Counted from the first letter of the stretch, positions 48,332-58,267 are shown. The stretch is DNA of 64,000 nt from Paenibacillus sp. BJ-4 (GCF_020404765.1 NZ_JAIVEM010000005.1:1-64000); one strand, 5' to 3'. The notes: generated by a model not told the origin, from the sequence alone. Translations and numbers: made by a program.

Positions 48332-49226
48332 ACCGTCATTCAAGGAATATTTGACCAGGACTTCAGACGCGGTTTTGTCTGCGTTGACCGAGCAGTTCCC
48401 TGCCCATTGGAACATTCCCGCAGTTCTTCGAGAATCTATGAGTTATTCTCTCACCGCAGGCGGAAAACGGCTGCGGCCTCTGCTTGTGATCGCGGCTGCC
48501 GAAGCGTTTGGCGGAAGCAGGGAGGCTGCGCTGCCGGTGGCATGTGCAGTAGAAATGGTACATACGTATTCTCTCATTCACGACGACTTGCCAGCTATGG
48601 ATGATGATGATTACCGTCGGGGCAAACTGACGAATCATAAGGTATACGGCGAAGCGGTTGCTATCCTTGCGGGAGACGCATTGCTGACCCATGCCTTTTA
48701 CAGCGTTGTACAAGCAGGTCGGCTTCACGGGGTTTCACCCGATACGCTACTGTCCATCGTGGAGGAGCTGTCCGAAATGAGCGGGGCACGGGGCATGGTG
48801 GGTGGTCAGGTCGCGGATATGTCCGGCGAGCAGGGGTTGACAGGAATCGAGGAACTGGAGTACATCCACCTCCATAAAACCGCTGATTTGATCATTTTCT
48901 CCCTCTTGGCAGGTGGACGGATCGGCGGAGCGGACAACAATCAGTTAGAAGCGCTTCGCCAATTTGGACGCGATCTGGGTTTGGCTTTTCAAATTCAGGA
49001 CGATATACTGGATCTTATAGGCGATGAGAGCAAAATGGGTAAAAAAACGCAAAGTGATGTTGAACAGGAAAAGGTGACCTATCCGTTTTTTATCGGTATG
49101 GAGGCGTCTCAGCAGCAAGTAGAGAAGCTCACGGCATCTGCCAAAAAGGCTTTATTAGAAGGCGCTATACCGGATTCGTCGCGTTTGCTTGAGATTGCAG
49201 ATTACTTGATGAAGCGTGATCATTAG
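48303..49226 (+). CDS. ispA: Farnesyl diphosphate synthase (polyprenyl synthetase)
   Basis: About 307 residues; condenses isopentenyl and allylic diphosphates to farnesyl diphosphate. The first Asp-rich motif is DDLPAMDDDD and the second DDILDLIGD, with GGKRLRP before them. The start is uncertain: ATG 48303 is given, but TTG 48324, which overlaps the xseB stop, would give a more typical N-terminus (MNRPSFKEYL). The gene works directly with dxs downstream in isoprenoid supply. Confidence 0.94.
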   Translation: MKTVVKGLNRPSFKEYLTRTSDAVLSALTEQFPAHWNIPAVLRESMSYSLTAGGKRLRPLLVIAAAEAFGGSREAALPVACAVEMVHTYSLIHDDLPAMDDDDYRRGKLTNHKVYGEAVAILAGDALLTHAFYSVVQAGRLHGVSPDTLLSIVEELSEMSGARGMVGGQVADMSGEQGLTGIEELEYIHLHKTADLIIFSLLAGGRIGGADNNQLEALRQFGRDLGLAFQIQDDILDLIGDESKMGKKTQSDVEQEKVTYPFFIGMEASQQQVEKLTASAKKALLEGAIPDSSRLLEIADYLMKRDH

Positions 49227-49280
49227 TACGGTTAATTAGTACGGTTAAAGCGGCTTTGACTTGTCTACGTTTAAGCAAGG

Positions 49281-49299
49281 TCACAAAGTGTGATATAAT
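49281..49299 (+). promoter_or_regulatory. dxs promoter -10 with overlapping small inverted repeat
   Basis: TCACA-AAG-TGTGA (49281-49293) abuts TATAAT (49294-49299). The inverted repeat is short and could be chance; the extended -10 resembles that of accB. Confidence 0.4.
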
Positions 49300-49347
49300 A
49301 CTTGTTAACTTTACACATTAAACTTGAAGGAAAGCGGGGAGATATGC

Positions 49348-51246
49348 GTGCTGCTTCCACACATAAAGCAACCAGGCGATCTGAAATCACTGTCGGTTGA
49401 GGAGTTGGCTTCTCTAGCCGAGGAAATCAGGAGCTTTTTGATTGAGAAGCTGTCCGTGACTGGGGGGCATCTGGCATCGAATCTGGGAGTGGTTGAGCTC
49501 ACAATCGCCCTGCATTACTGCTATAACAGTCCGAAGGACAAGATGATTTATGACGTTGGACATCAGGCCTACGTGCACAAAATATTGACAGGGCGAATGG
49601 ATCGGTTTGATACTCTTCGTCAGCGTGATGGACTTTGTGGTTTTGTAAAAAGAAGCGAGAGCGAGCATGATGTCTGGGAAGCCGGTCATAGTAGCACGTC
49701 TCTGTCAGCGGCGATGGGAATGGCTTTGGCACGAGATTTGAAGGGCGAGGACAATAAAGTTATCGCGATGATCGGAGACGGAGCATTAACTGGAGGCATG
49801 GCCTTCGAAGCGCTGAACCATATCGGTCATGAACGTAAAAATTTGATGGTCATTCTGAATGACAATGAAATGTCGATAGCGCCGAATGTTGGAGCCATGC
49901 ATAATTATTTGAGCAAAATCCGCTCGGATCGTCACTATTTGCGGGCGAAGGATGAGCTGGAAGTTTTGTTGAAAAAAATACCCGCTATTGGCGGTAAACT
50001 TGCCAAATCGGCTGGCCGTGTCAAGGACAGCCTTAAATATATGATGGTTCCAGGCGTGCTGTTTGAGGAGCTGGGCCTGACGTATCTCGGTCCGGTTGAC
50101 GGACATGATTTGTCGAAGCTGATCGAAACCTTCCAACAGGCCGATAACGTCACAGGTCCTGTGTTAGTGCATGTTGTTACCACAAAGGGAAAGGGCTATA
50201 AGCCTGCCGAGGCAGATTCACACAAGTGGCACGGAATCAGTCCGTACAAAATTGAATCCGGTCAGGTCCTCAAGGCTGTGGGCAACCCCATGTATACGGA
50301 GATTTTCGGACGGACGCTGATTGAGCTGGCTCAACAGGATGAACGTATTGTAGCGGTTACGCCTGCCATGCCTGGTGGTTCAGGACTGGTACCGTTCAGT
50401 AAGGAGTTCCCTACACGGATGATTGACGTCGGCATTGCGGAGCAGCATGCGGCTACGCTGTGTGCTGCGTTGGCAATGGAGGGGATGAAGCCGGTATTTG
50501 CGGTATACTCCACTTTTATGCAGCGTGCTTATGATCAAATTGTACATGACATTTGCCGTCACAATGCGAATGTGATGTTTGCGATTGACCGTGCCGGTTT
50601 TGTCGGGGCTGATGGGGAGACGCACCATGGCGTGTTTGACGTGGCATTTTTACGTCATATCCCCAATCTTGTGCTTATGATGCCTAAGGATGAAAACGAA
50701 CTGCGCCATATGATGAAAACAGCGCTTGACTACGAGGAAGGCCCTATTGCTTATCGCTATCCGCGTGTGAATGTGGTGGGGGTACCGTTGGATGCAGAGC
50801 TGAAAGCTATACCTATCGGTAGTTGGGAATTTCTGCGCAAAGGTGAGGGCTACGCTGTAATCGCTTCAGGCCCGATGCTTCAGGTGGCGACAGAGGCTGC
50901 GGAGGCGATGAAACGTGAAGGCTTGCAGGTGGGTGTCGTCAATGCCCGCTTCCTCAAGCCTGTGGATGAAGATATGCTGCGTGAGCTGGCCCACCAGCAT
51001 ACGAAGCTGATCGTTCTGGAAGAAGCTTGCGAAGCGGGAAGCTTGGGTAGCGCCGTGCTGGAATTTTACGCGAAAGAAGAAATTCAAAATGCACAGGTGC
51101 GTCTTATGGGGATTCCCGATATGTTCGTGGAACATGGCTCCATTAAAGAGCAGCGCGCTGAAGTGGGCCTCACCGTTGATGCCGTGTGCCTCAAGCTCCG
51201 CCAATGGGCCGCTGAGCCAGCTTATGGCATGGGACAATCGGTATAA
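49348..51246 (+). CDS. dxs: 1-Deoxy-D-xylulose-5-phosphate synthase
   Basis: A 632-residue thiamine-diphosphate enzyme that joins pyruvate and glyceraldehyde 3-phosphate, first step of the MEP isoprenoid pathway. The thiamine motif is [18 protein letters not shown] near 145-165; the catalytic Pyr-domain Glu lies in [15 protein letters not shown] near 370. GTG 49348 follows GGGGAG and yields [13 protein letters not shown], aligning with other Dxs; the frame starts at TTG 49324 without a better site. Confidence 0.96.
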   Translation: MLLPHIKQPGDLKSLSVEELASLAEEIRSFLIEKLSVTGGHLASNLGVVELTIALHYCYNSPKDKMIYDVGHQAYVHKILTGRMDRFDTLRQRDGLCGFVKRSESEHDVWEAGHSSTSLSAAMGMALARDLKGEDNKVIAMIGDGALTGGMAFEALNHIGHERKNLMVILNDNEMSIAPNVGAMHNYLSKIRSDRHYLRAKDELEVLLKKIPAIGGKLAKSAGRVKDSLKYMMVPGVLFEELGLTYLGPVDGHDLSKLIETFQQADNVTGPVLVHVVTTKGKGYKPAEADSHKWHGISPYKIESGQVLKAVGNPMYTEIFGRTLIELAQQDERIVAVTPAMPGGSGLVPFSKEFPTRMIDVGIAEQHAATLCAALAMEGMKPVFAVYSTFMQRAYDQIVHDICRHNANVMFAIDRAGFVGADGETHHGVFDVAFLRHIPNLVLMMPKDENELRHMMKTALDYEEGPIAYRYPRVNVVGVPLDAELKAIPIGSWEFLRKGEGYAVIASGPMLQVATEAAEAMKREGLQVGVVNARFLKPVDEDMLRELAHQHTKLIVLEEACEAGSLGSAVLEFYAKEEIQNAQVRLMGIPDMFVEHGSIKEQRAEVGLTVDAVCLKLRQWAAEPAYGMGQSV

Positions 51247-51324
51247 GGGGAACCTGGAGCGAAGACGATAATAATTATAAAAAAGTATGACAACAGCAGC
51301 TTGGCTGCCTAAAGGGAGATTAAT

Positions 51325-52176
51325 ATGTCTGTTCCGAAGGAACGCATTGATGTATTGCTTGTAGAACAAGGTTTTTTTGAAAGCCGCGAAAAAGCCAAGG
51401 CCGCTATTATGGCAGGCCTGGTGCTGGCGGACAGCGAGCGGATCGAGAAGGCGGGTATGAAGGTGCCACGCGATAGCGAGCTTAAAGTTAAGGGATCGGT
51501 GCATCCGTATGTAAGCCGTGGGGGATTGAAGCTGGAAAAGGCCATTCGCCAATTTGCGCTGGACATGAACGGTAGAACAATGCTGGATATCGGCTCATCC
51601 ACCGGTGGATTTACGGATTGTGCGCTTCAACATGGAGCGGAATACGTGTATGCAATTGACGTGGGCTATAATCAACTGGACTGGTCGCTTCGTAATGATG
51701 AACGGGTATGTGTAATGGAAAAAACAAATTTCAGGTATATGACACCTGAAGATTTGAGTGGTCCGGTTCCTAACTTCGCAAGCATTGACGTTTCTTTTAT
51801 TTCGTTACGCATTATTTTACCGCCATTGCTTACATTGTTGAAACAACCTGCTGATATTGTAGCTCTGATTAAGCCGCAATTTGAAGCTGGCCGCGAAAAG
51901 GTCGGAAAATCCGGTGTAGTTCGTGAACCTGCCACGCATAAACAAGTGTTGCAGATCATCCTGATGTTTGCGCAAGAGCTTGGCCTCTCGCTGCAAGACT
52001 TGGCCTATTCCCCTATTACGGGTGGAGAGGGCAATATTGAGTTTTTGGCGCATTGGCGTTTGGACGAGGCTCCGGTTACAGAATTACCGCTGGAGAAAAT
52101 CGATTTTAATCCACTGATTGAACGTATCGTTCAGGAAGCAGGTCAGACTTTTAACAATGGACCGTCGCGCAAGTAA
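51325..52176 (+). CDS. tlyA: TlyA family rRNA methyltransferase (YqxC)
   Basis: A 283-residue 2'-O-methyltransferase. An S4 RNA-binding domain (about 6-65) is followed by an FtsJ-like Rossmann domain with LDIGSSTGGFTDC at 87-99 and the DVSFISL motif. TlyA of Mycobacterium methylates 16S and 23S rRNA; the Bacillus homologue is sometimes annotated as haemolysin. ATG 51325 follows AAAGGGAG. A terminator follows. Confidence 0.94.
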   Translation: MSVPKERIDVLLVEQGFFESREKAKAAIMAGLVLADSERIEKAGMKVPRDSELKVKGSVHPYVSRGGLKLEKAIRQFALDMNGRTMLDIGSSTGGFTDCALQHGAEYVYAIDVGYNQLDWSLRNDERVCVMEKTNFRYMTPEDLSGPVPNFASIDVSFISLRIILPPLLTLLKQPADIVALIKPQFEAGREKVGKSGVVREPATHKQVLQIILMFAQELGLSLQDLAYSPITGGEGNIEFLAHWRLDEAPVTELPLEKIDFNPLIERIVQEAGQTFNNGPSRK

Positions 52177-52181
52177 CATTC

Positions 52182-52224
52182 AGGGGTTCTCATGAGTTCG
52201 GTGAACTTAAGGGAACCCCTTTTT
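52182..52224 (+). terminator. Terminator of the nusB-tlyA run
   Basis: AGGGGTTC (52182-52189) pairs with GAACCCCT (52213-52220), with an inner AGTTC/GAACT helix, followed by four T residues. Confidence 0.85.
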
Positions 52225-52329
52225 GGTGTGGGGGATTGATTGTCGAACTCACGTTCGCCTATAATAAGGAGTATAGTGAAAAGGAATTTTACGTCTTGTC
52301 CTAGAATATGTCCATGAGGTGATCGATTC

Positions 52330-52806
52330 ATGGACACGCGATATGATACGGTTATTATTGTTGTGATCGGGGTGATATTAGCAATATGGGCTTTATATAG
52401 CCTGCGTGCATGGTTAGAGGAGCCGGAACAACTTGTATTAAAGACGATACCGATTAATGAGGATTTGGACGAAGGGCCTGTTGTGGATCTACTTGAAAAC
52501 GCGGGTTATGAAGTGGTGGGCGGAAAAATGAAAATACCGCTTGCTTTTAAAGTGAATGGAAATACCGTGTATAGTCGTTTGTTTATAGACTACGTGGCTG
52601 TACGAAACGGTTCGACATATATAGTTACAACGTCACGCCGGAAGAAACCAATGGAGTGGAGCGGTCCTGAATTGCGGGACAGGCTTTTACCGTATTTGCT
52701 ACTCTATCCGGGTTGTGCGGGTGTATTGTACGTCGATACGGACGAGCAAAGTATTCGCCTTATTACATTAGTGGAAGACCTCGAAGAAGAGGAATATGAA
52801 GATTAA
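52330..52806 (+). CDS. Single-pass membrane protein of unknown function
   Basis: A 158-residue protein with one N-terminal helix (about 8-26) and a cytoplasmic mixed alpha/beta domain ending in an acidic tail ([10 protein letters not shown]). The position between tlyA and argR is occupied by other genes in B. subtilis, and I do not recognise a named family. ATG 52330 follows GAGGTGATCG. It overlaps no gene; argR begins 16 bp after its stop. Confidence 0.75.
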   Translation: MDTRYDTVIIVVIGVILAIWALYSLRAWLEEPEQLVLKTIPINEDLDEGPVVDLLENAGYEVVGGKMKIPLAFKVNGNTVYSRLFIDYVAVRNGSTYIVTTSRRKKPMEWSGPELRDRLLPYLLLYPGCAGVLYVDTDEQSIRLITLVEDLEEEEYED

Positions 52807-52822
52807 TCCACAGGAGGATTAT

Positions 52823-53272
52823 ATGAAGGGTCAACGACATATCAAAATCAGGGAAATTATTTCACAACAGGAGATTGAGACACAGGACGAGCTGGTTGAA
52901 GCATTGCGCAAGGCTGGTTTTCAGGTGACTCAGGCCACTGTATCACGCGATATTAAGGAACTGCTGCTCATTAAGGTTCCAATGGACGATGGCAGATATA
53001 AATATTCTATGCCTTCAGATCAGCGTTATAATCCGGCGCAGAAACTGAAACGTACGTTGGTTGACAATTTTCTGCATATTGACTATACAACGAACCTGAT
53101 TGTAATGAAGTGTCTACCGGGAACAGCCAACTCCATCGCTGCTTTACTGGACAATATTGAATGGCCTGAGGTTATGGGTACGATTAGCGGGGATGACACC
53201 ATTTTGATTATTTGTCGGTCCGAAGAGAACAGCGAAGCGATCGTGAATCGTCTTATGGGCTACATTTCCTAA
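52823..53272 (+). CDS. argR: Arginine repressor ArgR/AhrC
   Basis: A 149-residue hexameric regulator, exactly the B. subtilis AhrC length. The winged helix contains [16 protein letters not shown], and the C-terminal oligomerisation/arginine site has [14 protein letters not shown] and [17 protein letters not shown] 52823 follows CAGGAGG. It represses arginine synthesis and activates breakdown; recN follows as in most Firmicutes. Confidence 0.97.
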   Translation: MKGQRHIKIREIISQQEIETQDELVEALRKAGFQVTQATVSRDIKELLLIKVPMDDGRYKYSMPSDQRYNPAQKLKRTLVDNFLHIDYTTNLIVMKCLPGTANSIAALLDNIEWPEVMGTISGDDTILIICRSEENSEAIVNRLMGYIS

Positions 53273-53318
53273 TTGCATATCAGACGTTTTAATTTGTACA
53301 TCATGAGGTGAAAGAACG

Positions 53319-55037
53319 ATGCTGGTCACTTTGTCTATACGAAATTTGGCAGTTGTAGAGGCTGTTGATGTTCATTTTTTTAAAGGCTTTCACGTCTTGA
53401 GTGGAGAAACCGGTGCTGGTAAGTCCATTATTATTGATGCGCTCGGTCTGATTGCAGGCGGCAGGGGTTCTGCCGATCTTGTACGCTACGGGTGTGATAA
53501 AGCAGAGATGGAAGCCTTATTTGAACTGCCGGCCAAACATCCAGTGTGGAATACGCTGGAGCAGCAAGGCATTAAAGCCAATCCGGAGGAGCATTTGCTG
53601 ATCCGGCGCGAACTCACAGTCCAAGGGAAAAGCTCTTCACGAATTAACGGTCAGATGGTTAATTTAACAATGCTGCGTGAGGTAGGCGAGCAGCTGGTCA
53701 ATATCCATGGACAGCATGAACATCAAAGTCTGCTACGTGCAGATCGTCATCTGGCGCTGCTGGATACTTTTGGGGATTCCGTCATTGGTCCGGTCAAAGC
53801 GCTTTATCGAGAGCGCTACAATGCTTTTGTCAAAGCTGAAAAAGAAGTACGGGAATTGCAAAGCTCTAGCCAAAAGGCTTATCAGCTATTGGATATGTAC
53901 CGATTTCAATTGGAAGAGATCGCTGCAGCGGAGCTGAAATTGGGTGAAGATGAATTATTGGCAGAAGAACGGGTCAAGCTATCCCATAGTGAGAAAATGA
54001 TGGATGGGATATCTGGAGCCTACGAATTGCTAAGCGGCCGAGGTGGGCTGGACGTGATCAATAATGTGTTGTCCAGACTAAATGATGTCCAAAACTACGA
54101 TAGCAAAAGTCTTCAGCCAATTGCCGAACAGATTCAATCTGCTTTTTACCAGTTGGAGGATGCGGCATTTCAATTACGTTCGTATCGTGAGGATATTGAA
54201 TTTAATCCGGGCAAGCTGTATGAAGTGGAGCAACGTTTGAATCAAATTACCAGTTTACAGCGAAAATATGGTGATAGTATCGAGCAGATTTTGGAATACT
54301 ATAGCCGTATTGAGCAGGAAACCGACTTGTTGGAAAATAAGGATGAACGGCTGGAACAATTAATCGCAAAGCGGGACCAGTTGCTTGCGGATTTGCTGGA
54401 AATTGCGGAAGAGCTTACGGAAGCCCGTGAAATTTGTGCGGAAGAGCTTGCAGAGCAAGTGGAGCAAGAGTTAAAAGACCTTCAAATGGAAAGAACGTCA
54501 CTCAAGGTGCGTATTGATCCGATTGAAGATCCACGAGGATATGAATATAAGGGACTACGTGTAAGACCTACCAAGCAGGGCATTGATAATGCGGAATTTC
54601 TCATTTCCCCCAATCCCGGTGAGCCGCTTCGTCCACTTGGTAAAATCGCTTCAGGCGGTGAATTGTCACGTATTATGTTGGCAATGAAGAGCATTTTTGC
54701 TCGTCATGATCAAATTCCGGTACTCATTTTTGACGAGGTGGATACCGGGGTAAGTGGTCGTGCGGCCCAGTCCATTGCTGAGAAGCTGTATCGTTTGTCT
54801 TCTGTCTGTCAGGTGTTTTCCATTACTCATTTACCGCAGGTGGCATGCATGGCAGATCACCAGTATCTCATTGAGAAAAATGTTCATGATGGACGGACCA
54901 TGACACAAATTGAGGGATTAACCGAAGAAGGGCGTGTCAAAGAATTGGCACGTATGCTGGGTGGCGTGGAGATTACCGAAAAAACGTTGCATCACGCACA
55001 GGAAATGTTGAATTTGGCGGAAGGAAAGAAAGCCTGA
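53319..55037 (+). CDS. recN: DNA repair protein RecN
   Basis: A 572-residue SMC-like ATPase for double-strand break repair. Walker A GETGAGKS is at 29-36; the central coiled coil runs about 160-400; the signature KIASGGELSRIMLAMKS and Walker B LIFDEVDTG are near 440-475. Length is typical (576 in B. subtilis). ATG 53319 follows GAGGTG. Confidence 0.97.
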   Translation: MLVTLSIRNLAVVEAVDVHFFKGFHVLSGETGAGKSIIIDALGLIAGGRGSADLVRYGCDKAEMEALFELPAKHPVWNTLEQQGIKANPEEHLLIRRELTVQGKSSSRINGQMVNLTMLREVGEQLVNIHGQHEHQSLLRADRHLALLDTFGDSVIGPVKALYRERYNAFVKAEKEVRELQSSSQKAYQLLDMYRFQLEEIAAAELKLGEDELLAEERVKLSHSEKMMDGISGAYELLSGRGGLDVINNVLSRLNDVQNYDSKSLQPIAEQIQSAFYQLEDAAFQLRSYREDIEFNPGKLYEVEQRLNQITSLQRKYGDSIEQILEYYSRIEQETDLLENKDERLEQLIAKRDQLLADLLEIAEELTEAREICAEELAEQVEQELKDLQMERTSLKVRIDPIEDPRGYEYKGLRVRPTKQGIDNAEFLISPNPGEPLRPLGKIASGGELSRIMLAMKSIFARHDQIPVLIFDEVDTGVSGRAAQSIAEKLYRLSSVCQVFSITHLPQVACMADHQYLIEKNVHDGRTMTQIEGLTEEGRVKELARMLGGVEITEKTLHHAQEMLNLAEGKKA

Positions 55038-55160
55038 AAAGAGCGGCTGGCGTAATGATTAACAGTTATAAAAGCCTGGGGGCAAGGTTACCTTATAGGT
55101 ACGCAATTGGCGACCACCTTTACTCGTCAAGCGAAAGAAGCAAAGGGAGCGTGACAGCCA

Positions 55161-56315
55161 TTGAATTTTTACTCCAGGATCAAATTGCTCGGTCTTTTGC
55201 TTGTTTTTCTTATGTGTTCTATCGGTAACGCTAAGTATGTGCATGCAGCGCTGCCTCCACATGCTTCTTTGGATTGGTTTGGCTCTAAAAGCACGAGGAC
55301 GGCTCAAGAAAGCGTGATTCCCGATTTAAAGGTATACCCGGGAGGACAGACGATCGGGGTCAAGGTAAAATCATCAGGAGTGCTTGTCGTCGGCCACCAT
55401 GTCATCCAGGAAAGTAATGATCGCAAGGTGTCACCTGGAGAGACAGCAGGAATTCGTCTAGGGGACCGCATTACGCATATGAACGGCAAGCCGCTGAATA
55501 GCCTGGCGAAGGTTGCGGAGGCTGTAGACGAAGCAGGCAAGAACAAGAAGCCGCTCGACATAACGCTTTGCCGAGGGCAGCAGACGATTTCCACCAAGCT
55601 AACACCAGCTTATGATTCAGATGATAAAGCGTGGCGGCTTGGATTGTACATTAGAGACTCGGCTGCGGGTGTAGGTACATTAACGTTTTATGCACCAGAT
55701 CAGGGGGTATACGGGGCTTTAGGGCACGTAATTACAGATATGAATACTCAAACCCCTATTGTTGTGGGAAGCGGAGAGATTGTGCAATCCAATGTGACGT
55801 CAATTGCAAAAAGCCAAAGTGGGGAGCCGGGGGAAAAACGCGCTCATTTTCTTAAAGATCATCGGATATTAGGTAATATTGAACGTAATACGAACTTCGG
55901 AATTTTTGGGAAAATGTCCGATGAGCCGCAATATGGGTTGTATTCGAAGCCTATTCCCGTGGCTCTTGCCAATGAAGTAAAGGAAGGACCCGCAGAAATA
56001 TTGACCGTACTGGAAGGTCAGCAGATTCAACGGTTTCAGGCAGAAATTGTACACATTTCTCAGCAGGATAAGCCGGCAACCAAAGGACTTGTGATCCGTA
56101 TTGTAGATCCAAAGCTGCTGGAGAAGACTGGAGGAATAGTGCAAGGCATGAGCGGTAGTCCAATTATCCAAAATGGCAAGCTAATCGGGGCAGTGACACA
56201 TGTATTTGTAAACGATCCGAAATCAGGCTACGGTTGCTTTATCGAATGGATGCTGCGTGATGCAGGAATCATGCAAAATAACGTGAGCATGACAACTAAT
56301 CTTAAGGCGAGCTAA
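55161..56315 (+). CDS. spoIVB: SpoIVB serine peptidase
   Basis: A 384-residue forespore-secreted protease that signals to the SpoIVFB/SpoIVFA complex to release active sigma-K. A signal anchor covers residues 8-28, a PDZ domain about 85-150, and the S55 domain the rest. H189, D316 and S331 (in VQGMSGSPI) keep the exact spacing of the B. subtilis triad H236, D363, S378. It starts at TTG 55161 behind AAAGGGAG. It is about 40 residues shorter than B. subtilis SpoIVB, at the N-terminal side. spo0A lies downstream. Confidence 0.95.
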   Translation: MNFYSRIKLLGLLLVFLMCSIGNAKYVHAALPPHASLDWFGSKSTRTAQESVIPDLKVYPGGQTIGVKVKSSGVLVVGHHVIQESNDRKVSPGETAGIRLGDRITHMNGKPLNSLAKVAEAVDEAGKNKKPLDITLCRGQQTISTKLTPAYDSDDKAWRLGLYIRDSAAGVGTLTFYAPDQGVYGALGHVITDMNTQTPIVVGSGEIVQSNVTSIAKSQSGEPGEKRAHFLKDHRILGNIERNTNFGIFGKMSDEPQYGLYSKPIPVALANEVKEGPAEILTVLEGQQIQRFQAEIVHISQQDKPATKGLVIRIVDPKLLEKTGGIVQGMSGSPIIQNGKLIGAVTHVFVNDPKSGYGCFIEWMLRDAGIMQNNVSMTTNLKAS

Positions 56316-56334
56316 TGGCCTTAAGATTTTTTTT
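56301..56334 (+). terminator. Terminator of spoIVB, enclosing its stop codon
   Basis: CTTAAGGC (56301-56308) pairs with GCCTTAAG (56318-56325); the spoIVB TAA lies in the loop. Eight T residues lead straight into a Spo0A box. Confidence 0.82.
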
Positions 56335-56340
56335 GTCGAA
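56334..56340 (+). promoter_or_regulatory. Spo0A box (0A box)
   Basis: TGTCGAA is a perfect 0A box in a TTTTGTCGAAAAG context, 199 bp before the spo0A start. Confidence 0.65.
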
Positions 56341-56419
56341 AAGCGGGGAATTAGCTCATAATAACAAGATAAAAAATTAATTATAATGGAAATGATAAAA
56401 AAAATAAATAAAAATAATT

Positions 56420-56455
56420 TTCGACAGAAGGAATTCATAATTCGATGTCGAAATC
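56420..56455 (+). promoter_or_regulatory. Sigma-H-like promoter of spo0A with 0A boxes
   Basis: GAAGGAATT (56427-56435) matches the sigma-H -35 RNAGGAWWW fully; after 11 bp, GTCGAAATC (56447-56455) matches RNNGAATWW at 7 of 9. A reverse 0A box (TTCGACA, 56420-56426) flanks the -35 and a forward one (TGTCGAA, 56446-56452) overlaps the -10; a 6/7 match lies at 56462-56468. This mirrors the known autoregulated Ps promoter of B. subtilis spo0A. Confidence 0.7.
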
Positions 56456-56532
56456 ATATACTCCGACAAGAAATATTTATATACTGTAAATAGAAATACC
56501 AACGGAATAACACTCAATAAGGAGGAAGTACA

Positions 56533-57336
56533 TTGCAAAAAATTGAGGTATTGTTGGCTGATGACAACCGGGAATTTACGAATTTGCTTGCTGAATATAT
56601 TTCCGATCAGGAGGATATGGAAGTTACAGGAATCGCCTACAATGGTGAAGAAGTGCTTCAACGCATCGCAGAATCCCGCAACATACCTGATGTACTTATT
56701 TTAGATATAATTATGCCTCATCTGGATGGCCTTGGCGTACTGGAGCGTTTGAGAGAAATGAACCTGACTCCACAGCCGAAAATCATCATGCTGACTGCAT
56801 TCGGTCAAGAAAATATTACACAGAGAGCCGTACAGCTCGGGGCATCTTATTATATTTTAAAGCCGTTTGACATGGAAGTGCTTGCCAACCGTGTCCGCCA
56901 ATTGGTGGGGCCACAGCTAGTCAGCAACAGTCCGGTGACCGTTTCATCCATTCGTTCCAACGTTGTGCCGATGGGCAAGACGAAAAATCTGGATGCCAGT
57001 ATTACGGCCATCATTCATGAGATCGGTGTACCAGCTCATATCAAGGGCTATCAATATTTACGTGAAGCCATTACGATGGTGTACAACAATATCGAAATTT
57101 TAGGTGCGATCACCAAAACATTATATCCAGCAATCGCCGAAAAATTCAAAACGACGGCATCCCGCGTGGAACGCGCCATTCGTCATGCCATCGAGGTAGC
57201 ATGGACACGTGGTAATATCGACAGCATCTCTCATCTATTCGGCTACACCATTAATATCTCCAAATCGAAGCCAACCAACTCAGAGTTCATCGCGATGGTC
57301 GCTGACAAACTGCGGATTGAGAATAAGGTATCTTGA
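56533..57336 (+). CDS. spo0A: Sporulation master regulator Spo0A
   Basis: A 267-residue response regulator, same length as B. subtilis Spo0A. The receiver domain has Asp10/Asp11 and the phosphorylated Asp58 in LILDIIMP, with the Lys in ILKPFDM near 110. The C-terminal effector domain binds 0A boxes ([18 protein letters not shown] is the recognition helix region). It starts at TTG 56533 behind AAGGAGG. 0A boxes and a sigma-H-like promoter upstream suggest autoregulation. A diverged copy of its last codons and terminator lies at 58268-58385. Confidence 0.98.
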   Translation: MQKIEVLLADDNREFTNLLAEYISDQEDMEVTGIAYNGEEVLQRIAESRNIPDVLILDIIMPHLDGLGVLERLREMNLTPQPKIIMLTAFGQENITQRAVQLGASYYILKPFDMEVLANRVRQLVGPQLVSNSPVTVSSIRSNVVPMGKTKNLDASITAIIHEIGVPAHIKGYQYLREAITMVYNNIEILGAITKTLYPAIAEKFKTTASRVERAIRHAIEVAWTRGNIDSISHLFGYTINISKSKPTNSEFIAMVADKLRIENKVS

Positions 57337-57464
57337 AAAGGTTAGGAAAACTGATACAGCAAGGGATTTCGGGGATTGGCATTTTTCAATATCAAATGTA
57401 GGGATCGCTACTTATATCAACAGCCGCCCCGATACCGATGAACTTCTAAATAGCAGATCAACTA

Positions 57465-57514
57465 ATACCACTCTTTATTGGGTCATCCGAGACCAATAAA
57501 GAGTGGTATTTTTT
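57465..57514 (+). terminator. Terminator of spo0A
   Basis: A perfect 17-bp stem, ATACCACTCTTTATTGG (57465-57481) with CCAATAAAGAGTGGTAT (57493-57509), is followed by T residues. The intervening 57337-57464 shows no gene. A diverged copy exists at 58333. Confidence 0.92.
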
Positions 57515-57772
57515 ATGAACGATTTTGAATTTCCTCTGCCACCATATCAAGTATCTACTTGAGGCAGGCGAGTTTAAGCTTGTGAACCAATAAGCACTAA
57601 GCATCCTTGGATGGAAGGGGTGAACAAAATGAAGTGAAATATAAAAAAATGGATAAAAATTTAAAAAAAACATATTAGTTCCTTTTTACTATTGTATATG
57701 GATTAGATAAATGCAATACTTGAATGGTAGCTGGCCAGCTTAAATATTATGCCCATAGGAGGCTCGGTTGTT
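57515..57772 (+). other. Intergenic leader of the repeat protein
   Basis: AT-rich, including long A tracts near 57643-57671. A ribosome site, AGGAGG at 57758-57763, precedes the GTG start. I see no reliable promoter hexamers. Confidence 0.4.
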
Positions 57773-58246
57773 GTGAAAAAAAGAATCGCAGTAATTTTAT
57801 TGTTTATGTTTGCAATGTTCTCCACATTCAGCTCTGTAAGTGCAGCCGATGGAACCGTTCCGCTGTATAGATACTATAACGGTACAGATCACTTTTATAC
57901 CACTAATTTTGATGAGCTTGGCAACGGTAGAAGTGGTTATGGTCTTGAAGGCATCCAAGGTTACATTTTCCCACAACAGCAACCAGACACATTACCGCTA
58001 TATAGATACTATAACGGTACAGATCACTTCTATACCACTAATTTTGACGAGCTTGGCAACGGTAGAAGTGGTTATAGCCTTGAAGGCATTCAAGGTTACA
58101 TTTTCCAGCAACAGCAACCAGACACATTACCGCTATATAGATACTATAACGGTACAGATCACTTCTATACCACTGATTTTAATGAGCTTGGTAATGGAGG
58201 GTCCGGTTATTCTTCTGAAGGTATAGCAGGGTATATTCCAAATTGA
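57773..58246 (+). CDS. Secreted protein of three DUF5648-like 45-residue repeats
   Basis: A 157-residue exported protein. Residues 1-26 are a signal peptide ending SSVSA. The mature part is three tandem repeats of 45 residues, each starting PLYRYYNGTDHFYTT and continuing ELGNG-SGY--EGI-GYI, joined by Gln/Pro-rich spacers. The pattern matches the DUF5648 repeat (YRFYN...HFYT...GY.YEGIAGYV), found in secreted cell-surface or hydrolase-associated proteins. GTG 57773 follows GGAGG; the upstream ATG 57749 lacks a site. Function unknown; carbohydrate or wall binding is a guess. It lies between two copies of the spo0A tail and terminator. Confidence 0.8.
   Translation: MKKRIAVILLFMFAMFSTFSSVSAADGTVPLYRYYNGTDHFYTTNFDELGNGRSGYGLEGIQGYIFPQQQPDTLPLYRYYNGTDHFYTTNFDELGNGRSGYSLEGIQGYIFQQQQPDTLPLYRYYNGTDHFYTTDFNELGNGGSGYSSEGIAGYIPN
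57860..58243 (+). repeat. Three 135-bp coding tandem repeats
   Basis: Units start at CCGCT 57860, 57995 and 58130, exactly 135 bp apart. Units 1 and 2 differ at only a few bases; unit 3 diverges near its end and is truncated. High identity means recent expansion or gene conversion. Confidence 0.92.
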
Positions 58247-58267
58247 AACGCTACCTTAGGAATCGAA

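Noticed and set aside
57860-58243. Evenly spaced repeats that might suggest a CRISPR array
   Set aside because: The 135-bp units are in-frame coding repeats of a secreted protein; there are no short repeats with unique spacers.
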